Shown: positions 18,805 to 26,789 of the stretch, one piece after another
Layout of the letters: each line of letters starts with the position of its first letter
How positions within the stretch are numbered: the stretch's first letter is position 1
Assembly (NCBI RefSeq): GCF_900547205.1
Contig: NZ_URFY01000007.1
Location: forward strand, 74,590-138,589
Source of the DNA: an uncultured Bacteroides sp.
GTDB taxonomy: Bacteria > Bacteroidota > Bacteroidia > Bacteroidales > Bacteroidaceae
Length of the DNA stretch: 64,000 nt
Direction: 5' to 3'
Made by a program: the position numbers and the translations under genes
The notes under the pieces: model-generated
Told to the model about the DNA's origin: nothing
The model's input: only the letters and a program-made list of their open reading frames with translations
The model's database searches: none

Positions 18805-20013
18805 ATGAAACAGCATCTGCTTAAAGAAATAGAGTTGGGTACTAAAAACGCTCTTCAAAAGAAAAGGATTATAAGCCATTATATATATAATGGTAGCTCT
18901 ACAATCACGGATCTTGCCAAAGAGATGGATTTAAGTGTGCCTACGGTGACAAAGTTTGTCACGGAAATGTGCGAAGAAGGTTATATCAACGACTACGGAA
19001 AACTGGAAACCAGCGGCGGACGCCATCCCAGCCTGTACGGACTGAACCCTGAATCGGGTTATTTCGTCGGGGTGGATATCAAGCAATTTGCCATCAACAT
19101 CGGGTTGATTAACTTCAAAGGGGATATGGTGGAACTGAAGATGAATATTCCCTATCGGTTTGAGAATACGACGGAAGGACTCGAAAATCTCTGCAAACTA
19201 ATTAGTTCCTTCATTAAGAAAGTCACCATCGACACGGAGAAGATTTTAAATATCAACTTAAATATATCGGGCAGAGTGAATCCTGAATCGGGATATAGCT
19301 TCAGTCAGTTCAACTTTGAAGAACGTCCGCTGGCGGAAGTGATGACTGAACGGCTGGGATATAAGGTTACCATCGACAATGATACTCGAGCTATGACGTA
19401 TGGCGAGTATTTGAAGGGTTGCGTGAAAGGTGAAAAGGATATCTTGTTTGTCAACGTGAGCTGGGGGCTTGGCATCGGCATTATCATTGATGGCAAAATA
19501 TATACGGGCAAGTCGGGATTCTCCGGTGAGTTTGGCCACACCAATGTGTTTGATAACGAGATTATCTGTCATTGCGGAAAAAAAGGTTGCCTGGAGACGG
19601 AAGCATCAGGTTCTGCCCTCCACCGTATTTTAATAGAGCGTATTCAGAAGGGAGAAAGTTCCATTTTATCGGAACGAATCGCTATGAAGGGAAATCCGTT
19701 GACATTGGACGAAATTATTGCCGCCGTGAACAAGGAAGACGTACTTTGCATTGAAATCGTAGAGGAAATCGGACAAAAGCTAGGAAAGCAGATTGCCGGT
19801 CTTATCAATATTTTCAACCCGGCATTGGTTATTATCGGCGGAACTCTTTCGGTTACAGGCGATTATCTAACACAACCGATTAAGACTGCAGTTCGCAAAT
19901 ATTCTCTTAATCTGGTGAATAAGGATACGGTAATCCATACATCGAAATTAAAGGATAAAGCAGGAATTGTGGGTGCTTGTATGTTGGCACGAAGCAGAAT
20001 GTTTGAATGCTAA
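18805..20013 (+). CDS. ROK-family transcriptional regulator (sialate/amino-sugar locus)
   Basis: A 402-residue repressor-type ROK protein. I start at MKQHLLKEIELGTKN; the longer frame would begin inside the promoter. Residues about 15-75 are a winged helix (STITDLAKEMDLSVPTVTKF), followed by a sugar-binding ROK ATPase-like fold with the zinc motif CHCGKKGCLETEASG. The HTH rules out a plain ROK sugar kinase. It is transcribed divergently from yhcH and probably controls the nan genes in response to a sialic-acid breakdown sugar. The effector is not visible from sequence. Confidence 0.87.
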   Translation: MKQHLLKEIELGTKNALQKKRIISHYIYNGSSTITDLAKEMDLSVPTVTKFVTEMCEEGYINDYGKLETSGGRHPSLYGLNPESGYFVGVDIKQFAINIGLINFKGDMVELKMNIPYRFENTTEGLENLCKLISSFIKKVTIDTEKILNINLNISGRVNPESGYSFSQFNFEERPLAEVMTERLGYKVTIDNDTRAMTYGEYLKGCVKGEKDILFVNVSWGLGIGIIIDGKIYTGKSGFSGEFGHTNVFDNEIICHCGKKGCLETEASGSALHRILIERIQKGESSILSERIAMKGNPLTLDEIIAAVNKEDVLCIEIVEEIGQKLGKQIAGLINIFNPALVIIGGTLSVTGDYLTQPIKTAVRKYSLNLVNKDTVIHTSKLKDKAGIVGACMLARSRMFEC

Positions 20014-20034
20014 ATAAAAAAACTTATTTTTCTT

Positions 20035-20064
20035 TTTGTTTTCTCAAATAAAGCTGTAATTTTG
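20035..20064 (+). promoter_or_regulatory. Promoter of tRNA-Thr
   Basis: TTTG (20035-20038), an 18-nt spacer and TAATTTTG (20057-20064) give a -33/-7 pair; transcription should start around 20071, 17 nt before the mature tRNA. Confidence 0.65.
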
Positions 20065-20087
20065 CACGCCGTAAACGAGAGACAAAC

Positions 20088-20160
<73 letters not shown>

Positions 20161-20167
20161 CTCGGAT

Positions 20168-20205
20168 AAAACGCTGATTATCATTTGTTTAATCAGCGTT
20201 TTTCT
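20168..20205 (+). terminator. Terminator after tRNA-Thr
   Basis: A perfect 13-bp stem (AAAACGCTGATTA with TAATCAGCGTTTT) closes a 9-nt loop and runs into TTTC/TTTT, 8 nt after the tRNA. Confidence 0.88.
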
Positions 20206-20268
20206 TTTATACTACGAAGGAAGAATATATATCTTTGCTGCCACAAGAGAATTAAAAGAGGGAAAATA

Positions 20269-21519
20269 ATGTTTGGACTTGTAGACTGCAATAATTTCTA
20301 TGCTTCCTGCGAGCGGGTATTCAATCCTGCGCTGAATGGGAAGCCAGTTGTCGTATTATCCAATAACGACGGATGTGTCATTGCGCGAAGCAACGAAGCT
20401 AAGGCATTAGGCATAGAAATGGGAATTCCTGCATATCAAATCAAAGAACTTGTGGAAAGTAATACAGTCCATGCCTTCTCCTCAAATTACACCCTGTACG
20501 GTGATATGTCCGGACGAGTAATGACTATGCTAACAGAACTCACACCGGAAATCGAAGTCTATTCCATCGACGAAGCATTTATCAATCTCGACGGAATACA
20601 GGATATTCAGTCACTTGGAACAGAGATCATCGACCGTGTGACACGGGGAACAGGCATTCCCGTAAGCCTTGGTATCGCTCCCACCAAAACACTTGCAAAG
20701 GTTGCTAATAAATTTGCCAAGAAACACCGGGCATACAACCGTCTATGTATCATCAATACAGAAGAAAAGAGAATTAAAGCTCTAAAGTTATTTGAAATCA
20801 CGGATGTATGGGGCATCGGGCGCAGGCAAGCTGCTAAGCTCGAACAGCAAGGAGTAAAAACAGCCTATGACTTCACGCAGCTATCCGGTGCATGGGTACG
20901 CAAGAATATGACTGTAGTTGGCGAACGCACTTGGAAGGAATTACGCGGCTTCTCTTGCATCGACATGGAATTTGCACCTCCTGCCAAGAAGCAAATATGC
21001 ACTTCGCGGTCTTTCGGTAAAATGCTGACCGATATCGAACCGATGGCTGAAGCTATAGCAACTCACGCATCAACTTGCGCAAAGAAACTTCGCAAACAAA
21101 AATCATATGCCAGTTCGTTGATGGTATTCATCCATACTAACAACTTTCGGGACGATCTCCCCCAGTATTGGAAGAATGCTGTCCTGCATTTTCCGGTTCC
21201 AACGAATGAAACGCACGAGATTGTGCACTATGCACTTACCGGATTAAAAATGATTTTCAGAGAGGGCTATCAATACAAGAAAGCAGGAGTTATAATCACG
21301 GAAATAACTGAGGATGCCCAAATGGGATTGTTCGACTCTGTAGATCGGGGAAAACGGGAAAAACTTATGCAGGCAATAGATAGGATTAACGGCAAACATA
21401 GTCAGTGTATAAAATTGGCAGTTCAGGGAACAGGAAGAGAGTGGAAGCTAAAACAAGAGCAGCTCTCCGGGCGTTATACAACTGATATCAACCAGATTAT
21501 AAACATAAATTGCAAGTAG
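20269..21519 (+). CDS. umuC: Y-family DNA polymerase, UmuC/DinB-like
   Basis: Translesion DNA polymerase catalytic subunit, 416 residues. I start at the ATG giving MFGLVDCNNFYASCERVF, the conserved Y-family N-terminus; the longer frame begins inside the tRNA terminator. Catalytic carboxylates are Asp6 of LVDCNNFYAS and the YSIDEAF motif; the thumb has SLGIAPTKTLAKVANKFAKKH. The C-terminal part (DAQMGLFD, near the end) carries a clamp-binding-like QMGLF peptide typical of UmuC. No umuD/lexA-like partner is adjacent. One base separates it from a SRAP gene, so the two are co-transcribed. Confidence 0.93.
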   Translation: MFGLVDCNNFYASCERVFNPALNGKPVVVLSNNDGCVIARSNEAKALGIEMGIPAYQIKELVESNTVHAFSSNYTLYGDMSGRVMTMLTELTPEIEVYSIDEAFINLDGIQDIQSLGTEIIDRVTRGTGIPVSLGIAPTKTLAKVANKFAKKHRAYNRLCIINTEEKRIKALKLFEITDVWGIGRRQAAKLEQQGVKTAYDFTQLSGAWVRKNMTVVGERTWKELRGFSCIDMEFAPPAKKQICTSRSFGKMLTDIEPMAEAIATHASTCAKKLRKQKSYASSLMVFIHTNNFRDDLPQYWKNAVLHFPVPTNETHEIVHYALTGLKMIFREGYQYKKAGVIITEITEDAQMGLFDSVDRGKREKLMQAIDRINGKHSQCIKLAVQGTGREWKLKQEQLSGRYTTDINQIININCK

Positions 21520-21520
21520 T

Positions 21521-22219
21521 ATGTGTTTCCACAATTCCATGAGCGCGAAGACTATAAAGCTCGCAGCCCGTTATGGTCGCAAGTCGGATATAGTTGAGAT
21601 ATACCAGGCTATTCTTGATGAGCAGTATCATGTAAATGCGTTCAACTTCCCCAAATATCCTATTATCACTCAATCAGCTGAAGTACAGGTATTCAACTGG
21701 GGACTGATTCCGTTTTGGACTAAGAACGAAAAGAGCGCGGACGAAATAAAGATAATGACTCTCAATGCCCGCGCAGATACTATCTTTGAAAAGCCATCCT
21801 TCAGGGAGCCTATTATGAAAAGAAGGTGTATCGTGCCCTCGACCGGCTATTTTGAATGGAGACACGAGGGGACGACAAAGATTCCCTATTTCATTTATCT
21901 GAAAGATGAACCCATCTTCTCTATGGCAGGAATCTATGACCGCTGGCTTGACAAAGAAACCGGAGAAGAACGGGATACTTTCTCTATCATAACTACCGAC
22001 ACGAACCCTTTGACTGACTACATCCATAACACCAAGCATCGAATGCCCGCCATTCTGTCAAAAGAAGACGAAGCGAAGTGGCTGGACACTTCCTTATCCA
22101 GAATAGAAATAGAAGCGATGCTGAAGCCTTATGAAGTTGACAAGATGGATGCATATATAATAGAAAACGACTTTATAAAAAAGATGCCAACAGACTCTAC
22201 GATACTAAAAAGAGCATAA
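21521..22219 (+). CDS. yedK: SRAP/YedK (HMCES-type) abasic-site DNA-protein crosslinking protein
   Basis: A 232-residue SOS-response-associated peptidase. Cys2 (MCFHNS), after Met removal, is the residue that crosslinks to abasic sites in single-stranded DNA. Other family marks are LNARADTIFEKPSF, the Glu in STGYFEWRH and the His in TKHRMPAIL. It starts one base after the umuC stop, and pairing a translesion polymerase with an abasic-site shield on one transcript makes functional sense. The link to SOS control is established for the family but I see no operator that I could name here. Confidence 0.92.
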   Translation: MCFHNSMSAKTIKLAARYGRKSDIVEIYQAILDEQYHVNAFNFPKYPIITQSAEVQVFNWGLIPFWTKNEKSADEIKIMTLNARADTIFEKPSFREPIMKRRCIVPSTGYFEWRHEGTTKIPYFIYLKDEPIFSMAGIYDRWLDKETGEERDTFSIITTDTNPLTDYIHNTKHRMPAILSKEDEAKWLDTSLSRIEIEAMLKPYEVDKMDAYIIENDFIKKMPTDSTILKRA

Positions 22220-22416
22220 TAAACTAATAAGTAAGGAGATGGCTATGCATATAAAAATGTCATAGCAGCCATCATCCTCACCCAAAGAGCAACATATTGA
22301 TGATATTCACATTCTTAGCAAGAATACTTAAATTTAATGATATTCACTTACTACTTCTTCTATATTAAAATCTGTACTAAAACTATTAGTGTCCGTAGTA
22401 CCAACCTTACTGCCCA

Positions 22417-23173
22417 CTACTGTATTGTATAAATACCTTTTGCATAGCAATGCACTTTTGCATAAACAGAATAATTTCCAGTACCAGGAATCTGTACTTG
22501 AATGGAATTATTTTCTTGAGCACTGATTACCGCTCTACCTCCTACGACCTTCCATTCTATTGATGCGCCATTGGGGACATTAGATAAAGTATACGTCTTA
22601 GTTACCGAAGTTGTAGTACTTGGCAAAGCAATAATCTTATCACCCGATATTTCCATACTGAGTTTATAGTACATCAAACCAATGGAGTTATAGGGGCAAT
22701 CATTATATAAATGCTTCATTAGACAACCAAATCCCCACTTTGAAATTAAATAATTACCACCATAAGAAGGAATTATAGCAGAATGATCATCGTTTCCATA
22801 AGATACTTTTCTTGCTTTCGGATCAGACCGATAAGTTGATGTATAGTTTCCATCAGTCATATAAATATCATCGTTGGGTGTATTCATCCAACATTTTTCT
22901 CCTCCTTCACTCACACTCCATGCATAAGCATGACAATTATAAGTACTAGTTGCTTCCCCCCAATAAATAGCTCTAGGATATGTTCTTTTCCATTCTTGTT
23001 TAAGAGCCTCTTTTTGGGCTGTTTAACTGTTCGCCACGATTAATTGTACTCACATAACTGCCTTGAGGAGTATAAATTTGTGCAAACGCTTCATTGTAAG
23101 CTAATAGCGTAATTAAAGCTATTAAACTTCGGCTTGCAGATATACCAATATATCGATAACTCTTTGTGGACAT
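22417..23173 (-). pseudogene. Frameshifted secreted CHAP/papain-like cysteine hydrolase with Ig-like tail
   Basis: Reading from the ATG at 23173 gives an unmistakable signal peptide (core SLIALITLLA, cleavage after AFAQ) and mature sequence IYTPQGSYVSTINRGEQL, then a frameshift at the AAA run (23022-23024). The frame stops at 23000; the next frame continues AQKEALKQEW and YNCHAYAWSVSEGG, carrying a Cys-His-Tyr-Ala motif, then DDHSAIIPS, ISKWG and KHLYNDCPY. That pattern fits a secreted papain/CHAP-like hydrolase. About 75 C-terminal residues look Ig-like. A second slip near 22424 may extend the tail in another frame to 22334 (reading VVGSKVGTTDTNSF). The start overlaps the upstream lipoprotein by 52 bp. 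The function call is inference; the frameshift is seen directly. Confidence 0.72.
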
Positions 23174-23922
23174 AGGTCTTTTATTTCAAGGTTCTCAATA
23201 TTTTTCTTCTCTCCATTCAATGTGTACACATTACAAACTTCTTGTGGACCATTATCAAGGTTCTCTTTATCGTAATATTCATATTTAAGTACAACATAAG
23301 TTTCGGCATCCTTATAAGCATATCCACAAGCAACTTGGTAAAGAAGTTGGTTCGGTTCCCGTATATCTTCGCATACTTTATCAATGACTTTTTGTAACCA
23401 ACCCAGTAAATCAATATTTCCCAATTCATAATTGGCAACTTGTGGTGTATTTTCGCCACCTAATTCATTTGTCCCTAGTAATATTGCACTCTTTTCAAAA
23501 CTATCCCTTATATTTTCAAACTTTACTCTCCGACCATCGTCAGTGTAACATATTGTCCCGGACTCATTATAAAACTTTTGCCCTAATAAACCGAACCTAT
23601 TATAAGCCAGAGCAAGTAAGAGATTTCCTTTATAGGAAAATTTATAAATCATGCAAAGCGTAGGTCCTACATATGATTCTTCCATCCATTTCGTTTCATG
23701 TATCATAAAATCATGATAACGTTCTTTTAACCAAGAGGGCATACCAACACCGTCCCATTTTTCACCGATATTGTTGTCTAATATCAAATCACGCAAATTT
23801 GCATTATCAGAAGTTGAATTCTCATTAGAGGAACAACCACAAATGAAAATTAGAACTCCCAGCAAGAATAAGAACTTAAAAAAATAGTTTTCATGATTTT
23901 TGATTATTGATAAGTTTGACAT
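23122..23922 (-). CDS. Hypothetical lipoprotein, 266 residues
   Basis: I do not recognise a family. The N-terminus has a charged start, a hydrophobic run FFKFLFLLGVLIFIC and a lipobox ending at Cys (FICGCSS), so it is a lipoprotein of the cell envelope. The mature part is acidic, rich in Tyr and Asn, with GPTLCMIYKFSYKGNLLLALAYNRFG and a paired-cysteine pattern (TICYT, VCED, VACGY, EVCN, DLCP). Its start overlaps the upstream lipoprotein by 19 bp and its end overlaps the decayed hydrolase by 52 bp, so the three are coupled. It appears AT-rich next to its neighbours, suggesting transfer. Confidence 0.72.
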   Translation of the reverse strand: MSNLSIIKNHENYFFKFLFLLGVLIFICGCSSNENSTSDNANLRDLILDNNIGEKWDGVGMPSWLKERYHDFMIHETKWMEESYVGPTLCMIYKFSYKGNLLLALAYNRFGLLGQKFYNESGTICYTDDGRRVKFENIRDSFEKSAILLGTNELGGENTPQVANYELGNIDLLGWLQKVIDKVCEDIREPNQLLYQVACGYAYKDAETYVVLKYEYYDKENLDNGPQEVCNVYTLNGEKKNIENLEIKDLCPQRVIDILVYLQAEV

Positions 23923-24659
23923 AGTTGTTTAATCTCCAAATATTCTTCTAAATTTAGAACAATTCCAGTTTCAAGAAATTTGTCGACAGTGGGATTAGCA
24001 TTTCTTGTCTGTGCTTTATTGTTAGGCAACACACTTGCCCATAAATACATAGAAGATGTAAGCCCACTCAGAGCATAATGCTGGCTATTTGATTCTTTAG
24101 TTTCCAATACATCGTATGCAAATAATGCAACCTCTTCCTTTAAATCTTCAGCAGCATTTTTTAAAACGTCATCAAAAGAAAACAAGTACTCACAAAGAGA
24201 GTAAAGTAATATCAACCGCCCTTCTTCAACATTTGACAACGACATAAAATCTATCTTTCGAATGTCTCTTTCTTTTAAATACTTAAAAATAAAGAAACAA
24301 TTATCAGTCCTCTTCATCAGTTCTTTAAAACCATTAAACCGTGAAACCACCTTCTTAATTCCCTGTAAAGGGCTATTAAAAGCATAAGCATCAAAAATTA
24401 ATGGATACTTCATACAGATTTCAACCAATTCTTCAGTTGAAAGATTAGATAAAATCGAGTCTGGGATTTCACAGGCCGCTAATTTCTGTTCGTGCGTTTC
24501 AAATGCAGACCATTGAATAGTTGGGAATTCAAAGGAAGGTTTTCCCATGCTCCGTGATGCTATTCCACTTAAAGAAGAACTACTTTCATCCATTGTCAAA
24601 GTAGTTTCTGTACAACCAAATAGTAGAAGTGTACATAATGTAAAAGTTAACTTTTTCAT
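23904..24659 (-). CDS. Hypothetical lipoprotein, 251 residues
   Basis: A secreted lipoprotein with signal MKKLTFTLCTLLLFGC (lipobox Cys16). The mature part is mostly helical. The segments LSTEELVEICMKYPLIFDAYA and GIKKVVSRFNGFKELMKR resemble a Bacteroidales-specific family that I recall only as uncharacterised. It is the first gene of the three-gene cassette, and a possible -7 box, TACTTTTG on the minus strand (24683-24676), lies 17 bp upstream of the ATG. Possible roles include an immunity or chaperone partner of the cysteine-hydrolase gene that ends the cassette. That is a guess from gene order. Confidence 0.72.
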   Translation of the reverse strand: MKKLTFTLCTLLLFGCTETTLTMDESSSSLSGIASRSMGKPSFEFPTIQWSAFETHEQKLAACEIPDSILSNLSTEELVEICMKYPLIFDAYAFNSPLQGIKKVVSRFNGFKELMKRTDNCFFIFKYLKERDIRKIDFMSLSNVEEGRLILLYSLCEYLFSFDDVLKNAAEDLKEEVALFAYDVLETKESNSQHYALSGLTSSMYLWASVLPNNKAQTRNANPTVDKFLETGIVLNLEEYLEIKQLCQTYQ

Positions 24660-24809
24660 AACTGCATTTTTTATACAAAAGTAATGCTATTGACCTCATT
24701 AACTATACAAACCTATTAAGATAAATATTGAATGATTATATAAAACGATACTAACGTACTCAAAGAGGAAAAAAATTAAATGTAAATGACACTATTGTAG
24801 AGAGGAGGA

Positions 24810-24998
24810 CTATCTTTTCATAGCCTCCACCCTCATTTCTTTCGGCATTTTCTCTATCGCATATCTATAGGCTGTACGCGGCATTATAGAACTGTGAGCT
24901 ATGACGAAATCGAATATACCTCTACAATGTGCTTCACTAGCAGCTTTAAGCATCCACCTATACCCTTCCAGCCCCATATCATCGCCCATCATCATCAT
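24810..24998 (-). CDS. Small ORF, 62 residues, possibly the back half of a split gene
   Basis: Starts with four Met codons and reads GDDMGLEGYRWMLKAASEAH then RTAYRYAIEKMPKEMRVEAMKR. No signal peptide; basic C-terminus. I know no family. In-frame upstream codons SEIKQIAS before the Met run, with the preceding ORF ending a few bases away, suggest it may once have been fused to that ORF. Confidence 0.4.
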   Translation of the reverse strand: MMMMGDDMGLEGYRWMLKAASEAHCRGIFDFVIAHSSIMPRTAYRYAIEKMPKEMRVEAMKR

Positions 24999-25003
24999 TG
25001 ACG

Positions 25004-25183
25004 CTATCTGCTTAATTTCACTTTACGAGCAGGGATAATCTGAGTCTCCTCAGTACCACGACGCATCCAACGATTATCGGACTCCACCCATTCTTTCAGC
25101 CGAAAAATGTATTCAGAAAACATCTCTACGAATTCAGTAAACCTGCTCCTGATTACATCAATAATAGCAGCGTTCTCCTCCAT
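25004..25183 (-). CDS. Small ORF, 59 residues, possibly the front half of a split gene
   Basis: Reads MEENAAIIDVIRSRFTEFVE, then FRLKEWVESDNRWMRRGTEE and a basic tail PARKVKLSR. It is amphipathic and soluble, preceded by GGAGGA-like bases only inside its own start codons. It lies 34 bp after the DUF3857 gene on the same strand and 5 bp before the next small ORF. A frameshift around 25006-25025 would join the two into one protein of about 130 residues. Confidence 0.4.
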   Translation of the reverse strand: MEENAAIIDVIRSRFTEFVEMFSEYIFRLKEWVESDNRWMRRGTEETQIIPARKVKLSR

Positions 25184-25217
25184 CTATATTTTAGTATAAG
25201 CTATTCGGAATACAAGC

Positions 25218-26783
25218 CTACTTTAAAAGCTGAAATACCAAAACACTATCATCAGCATCCATCCATTCCGACATCAAACGATAGTATGCCGGATATTCCG
25301 CCGGAGTTATCAATTGCTTCTTTAGCTTCAAGCTACGGGTAATTTTGATATTATCATCTGCCTTTTTCACTGCAATTTCTATTGTACCGATAGGATTATC
25401 AATCTTTTTATCAGTCGGCAACACTACCGGTTTCATCCCGTCGGCAACCTTCACAATGCAAGTATAGGTCTCATCCGGCAGATATCGCAATAACAGATTA
25501 ACTGGCCGAGTTGTATTCCTAGCTGTTGAGTATCCTTCATAACCTGCCCATCCACTTCGAGACTGAGGTAGGTTGAAGCTACAATAACCACCAGCCAATA
25601 CATTTCCGGTATGAGCGTCCACTTTCAAAGTGTCGGTACGCGAAGTAACATAGGAAACCTTTCCCAAAGTCACCGGCTGAGCGTCCATATCGACTACAGA
25701 GACAAAATCTTGTAGGGCAGCTATTGCACCATCGGATATGAAGAGTTTGCTGACAGCAGCAAGTCCTGCCGCATCTTTATCTTCAGTTTTAGGAAATACG
25801 GCTTTCACTCCGGTCGGGATGCCAATTGCCTGTTGCATAGCAGCCAGCAAAGCCGCTTTCTCTGCTTCTGTTCCATAAGCCGAACGGATCACTTCGGTAG
25901 CGGGACGCAAGCGATATCCGGTTTGCGACAATGACAGACGGCAGTTTCCTAACCCTTGCACGTATGCAGTGAGCTGTCGCTTCTTTTGTTCCACACTTTG
26001 TGCATTGGCAGTCAGCTTCTTTGCTAGTTCGGCAACTTCCTTTTCATTACTCCCCATCTGTCGTTTAATCACTTTCAACGCATCGGCTTTTGAAGCAAAA
26101 GTGGAAGCCACAATAGCCTGCACACTGCCTGCCTGTAAAGAAACATCAAGTGAAGAAGGACGCGGCTTCACATTTTTCAATGTCCAAGTCAACGTCTTTA
26201 CACCATTCGCAGTCTTAACTGCCGGAGTTGCTTTTCCATTCAATAATTCATAATGCAGAGGTTTGCTTTCGGGAACCGACAGTGACAGCACGTATTCTTT
26301 GATAGGAGAAAGTTCTTCCACCTGCTCACAAACATCCAGTTCGGGAAGATACCCCGGACGGGTAATAACGGAGTAATCAAGATAAATAGTAGCCCCCAAC
26401 TCCAGTCCAGTATGAACCACGACCATTTCTTTCAAGCCATTATATGCCGGAGCATCGGCTGCCGCAGAAGGTAGCACTTCTACAAACGCATTCTCGGGTG
26501 CCTGAATAATATTCCCGTCTTTCTGACGAGTGTAAGATTCGTGAATCTTCAATTCCTGAAACTCCGGATTGTACATAATAAAACTCTCGCCATAGAGACG
26601 ATTCATCGCCGCATGGGTAAACAATGTCAGTTCTTTCTGCACACGCATCTCCTGACTGCCGTCGGTATGCAAGGTATATGTTTTGTGCAATTTTCCAAAT
26701 TCAGCTTCGGATGCCGCTTTCACCGGAGAGACTACAAACAGCAGTACCGCCAGTGTAGCTATATAATAATGTATCTTTTTCAT
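25218..26783 (-). CDS. Secreted DUF3857 protein with degenerate transglutaminase-like domain
   Basis: A 521-residue exported protein (signal MKKIHYYIATLAVLLFVVSPVKA). The N-terminal half is a DUF3857 beta domain (LHKTYTLHTDGSQEMRVQKE and LELGATIYLDYSVITRPGYL). The next part corresponds to the transglutaminase region of its neighbour, but the catalytic Cys motif there (DRCGVCKD) is replaced here by RSAYGTEAEK; the downstream alpha/beta segment (AAMQQAIGIPTGVKAVFP) is still recognisable. It probably acts as a non-catalytic partner. It starts 6 bp after the catalytic homologue and is co-transcribed. The substrate is unknown. Confidence 0.8.
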   Translation of the reverse strand: MKKIHYYIATLAVLLFVVSPVKAASEAEFGKLHKTYTLHTDGSQEMRVQKELTLFTHAAMNRLYGESFIMYNPEFQELKIHESYTRQKDGNIIQAPENAFVEVLPSAAADAPAYNGLKEMVVVHTGLELGATIYLDYSVITRPGYLPELDVCEQVEELSPIKEYVLSLSVPESKPLHYELLNGKATPAVKTANGVKTLTWTLKNVKPRPSSLDVSLQAGSVQAIVASTFASKADALKVIKRQMGSNEKEVAELAKKLTANAQSVEQKKRQLTAYVQGLGNCRLSLSQTGYRLRPATEVIRSAYGTEAEKAALLAAMQQAIGIPTGVKAVFPKTEDKDAAGLAAVSKLFISDGAIAALQDFVSVVDMDAQPVTLGKVSYVTSRTDTLKVDAHTGNVLAGGYCSFNLPQSRSGWAGYEGYSTARNTTRPVNLLLRYLPDETYTCIVKVADGMKPVVLPTDKKIDNPIGTIEIAVKKADDNIKITRSLKLKKQLITPAEYPAYYRLMSEWMDADDSVLVFQLLK

Positions 26784-26789
26784 TCTGCT

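Noticed and set aside
22236..22275. Terminator after the SRAP gene
   Set aside because: A hairpin (GATGGCTATG with CATAGC-GCCATC) exists but has no U-run on either strand.
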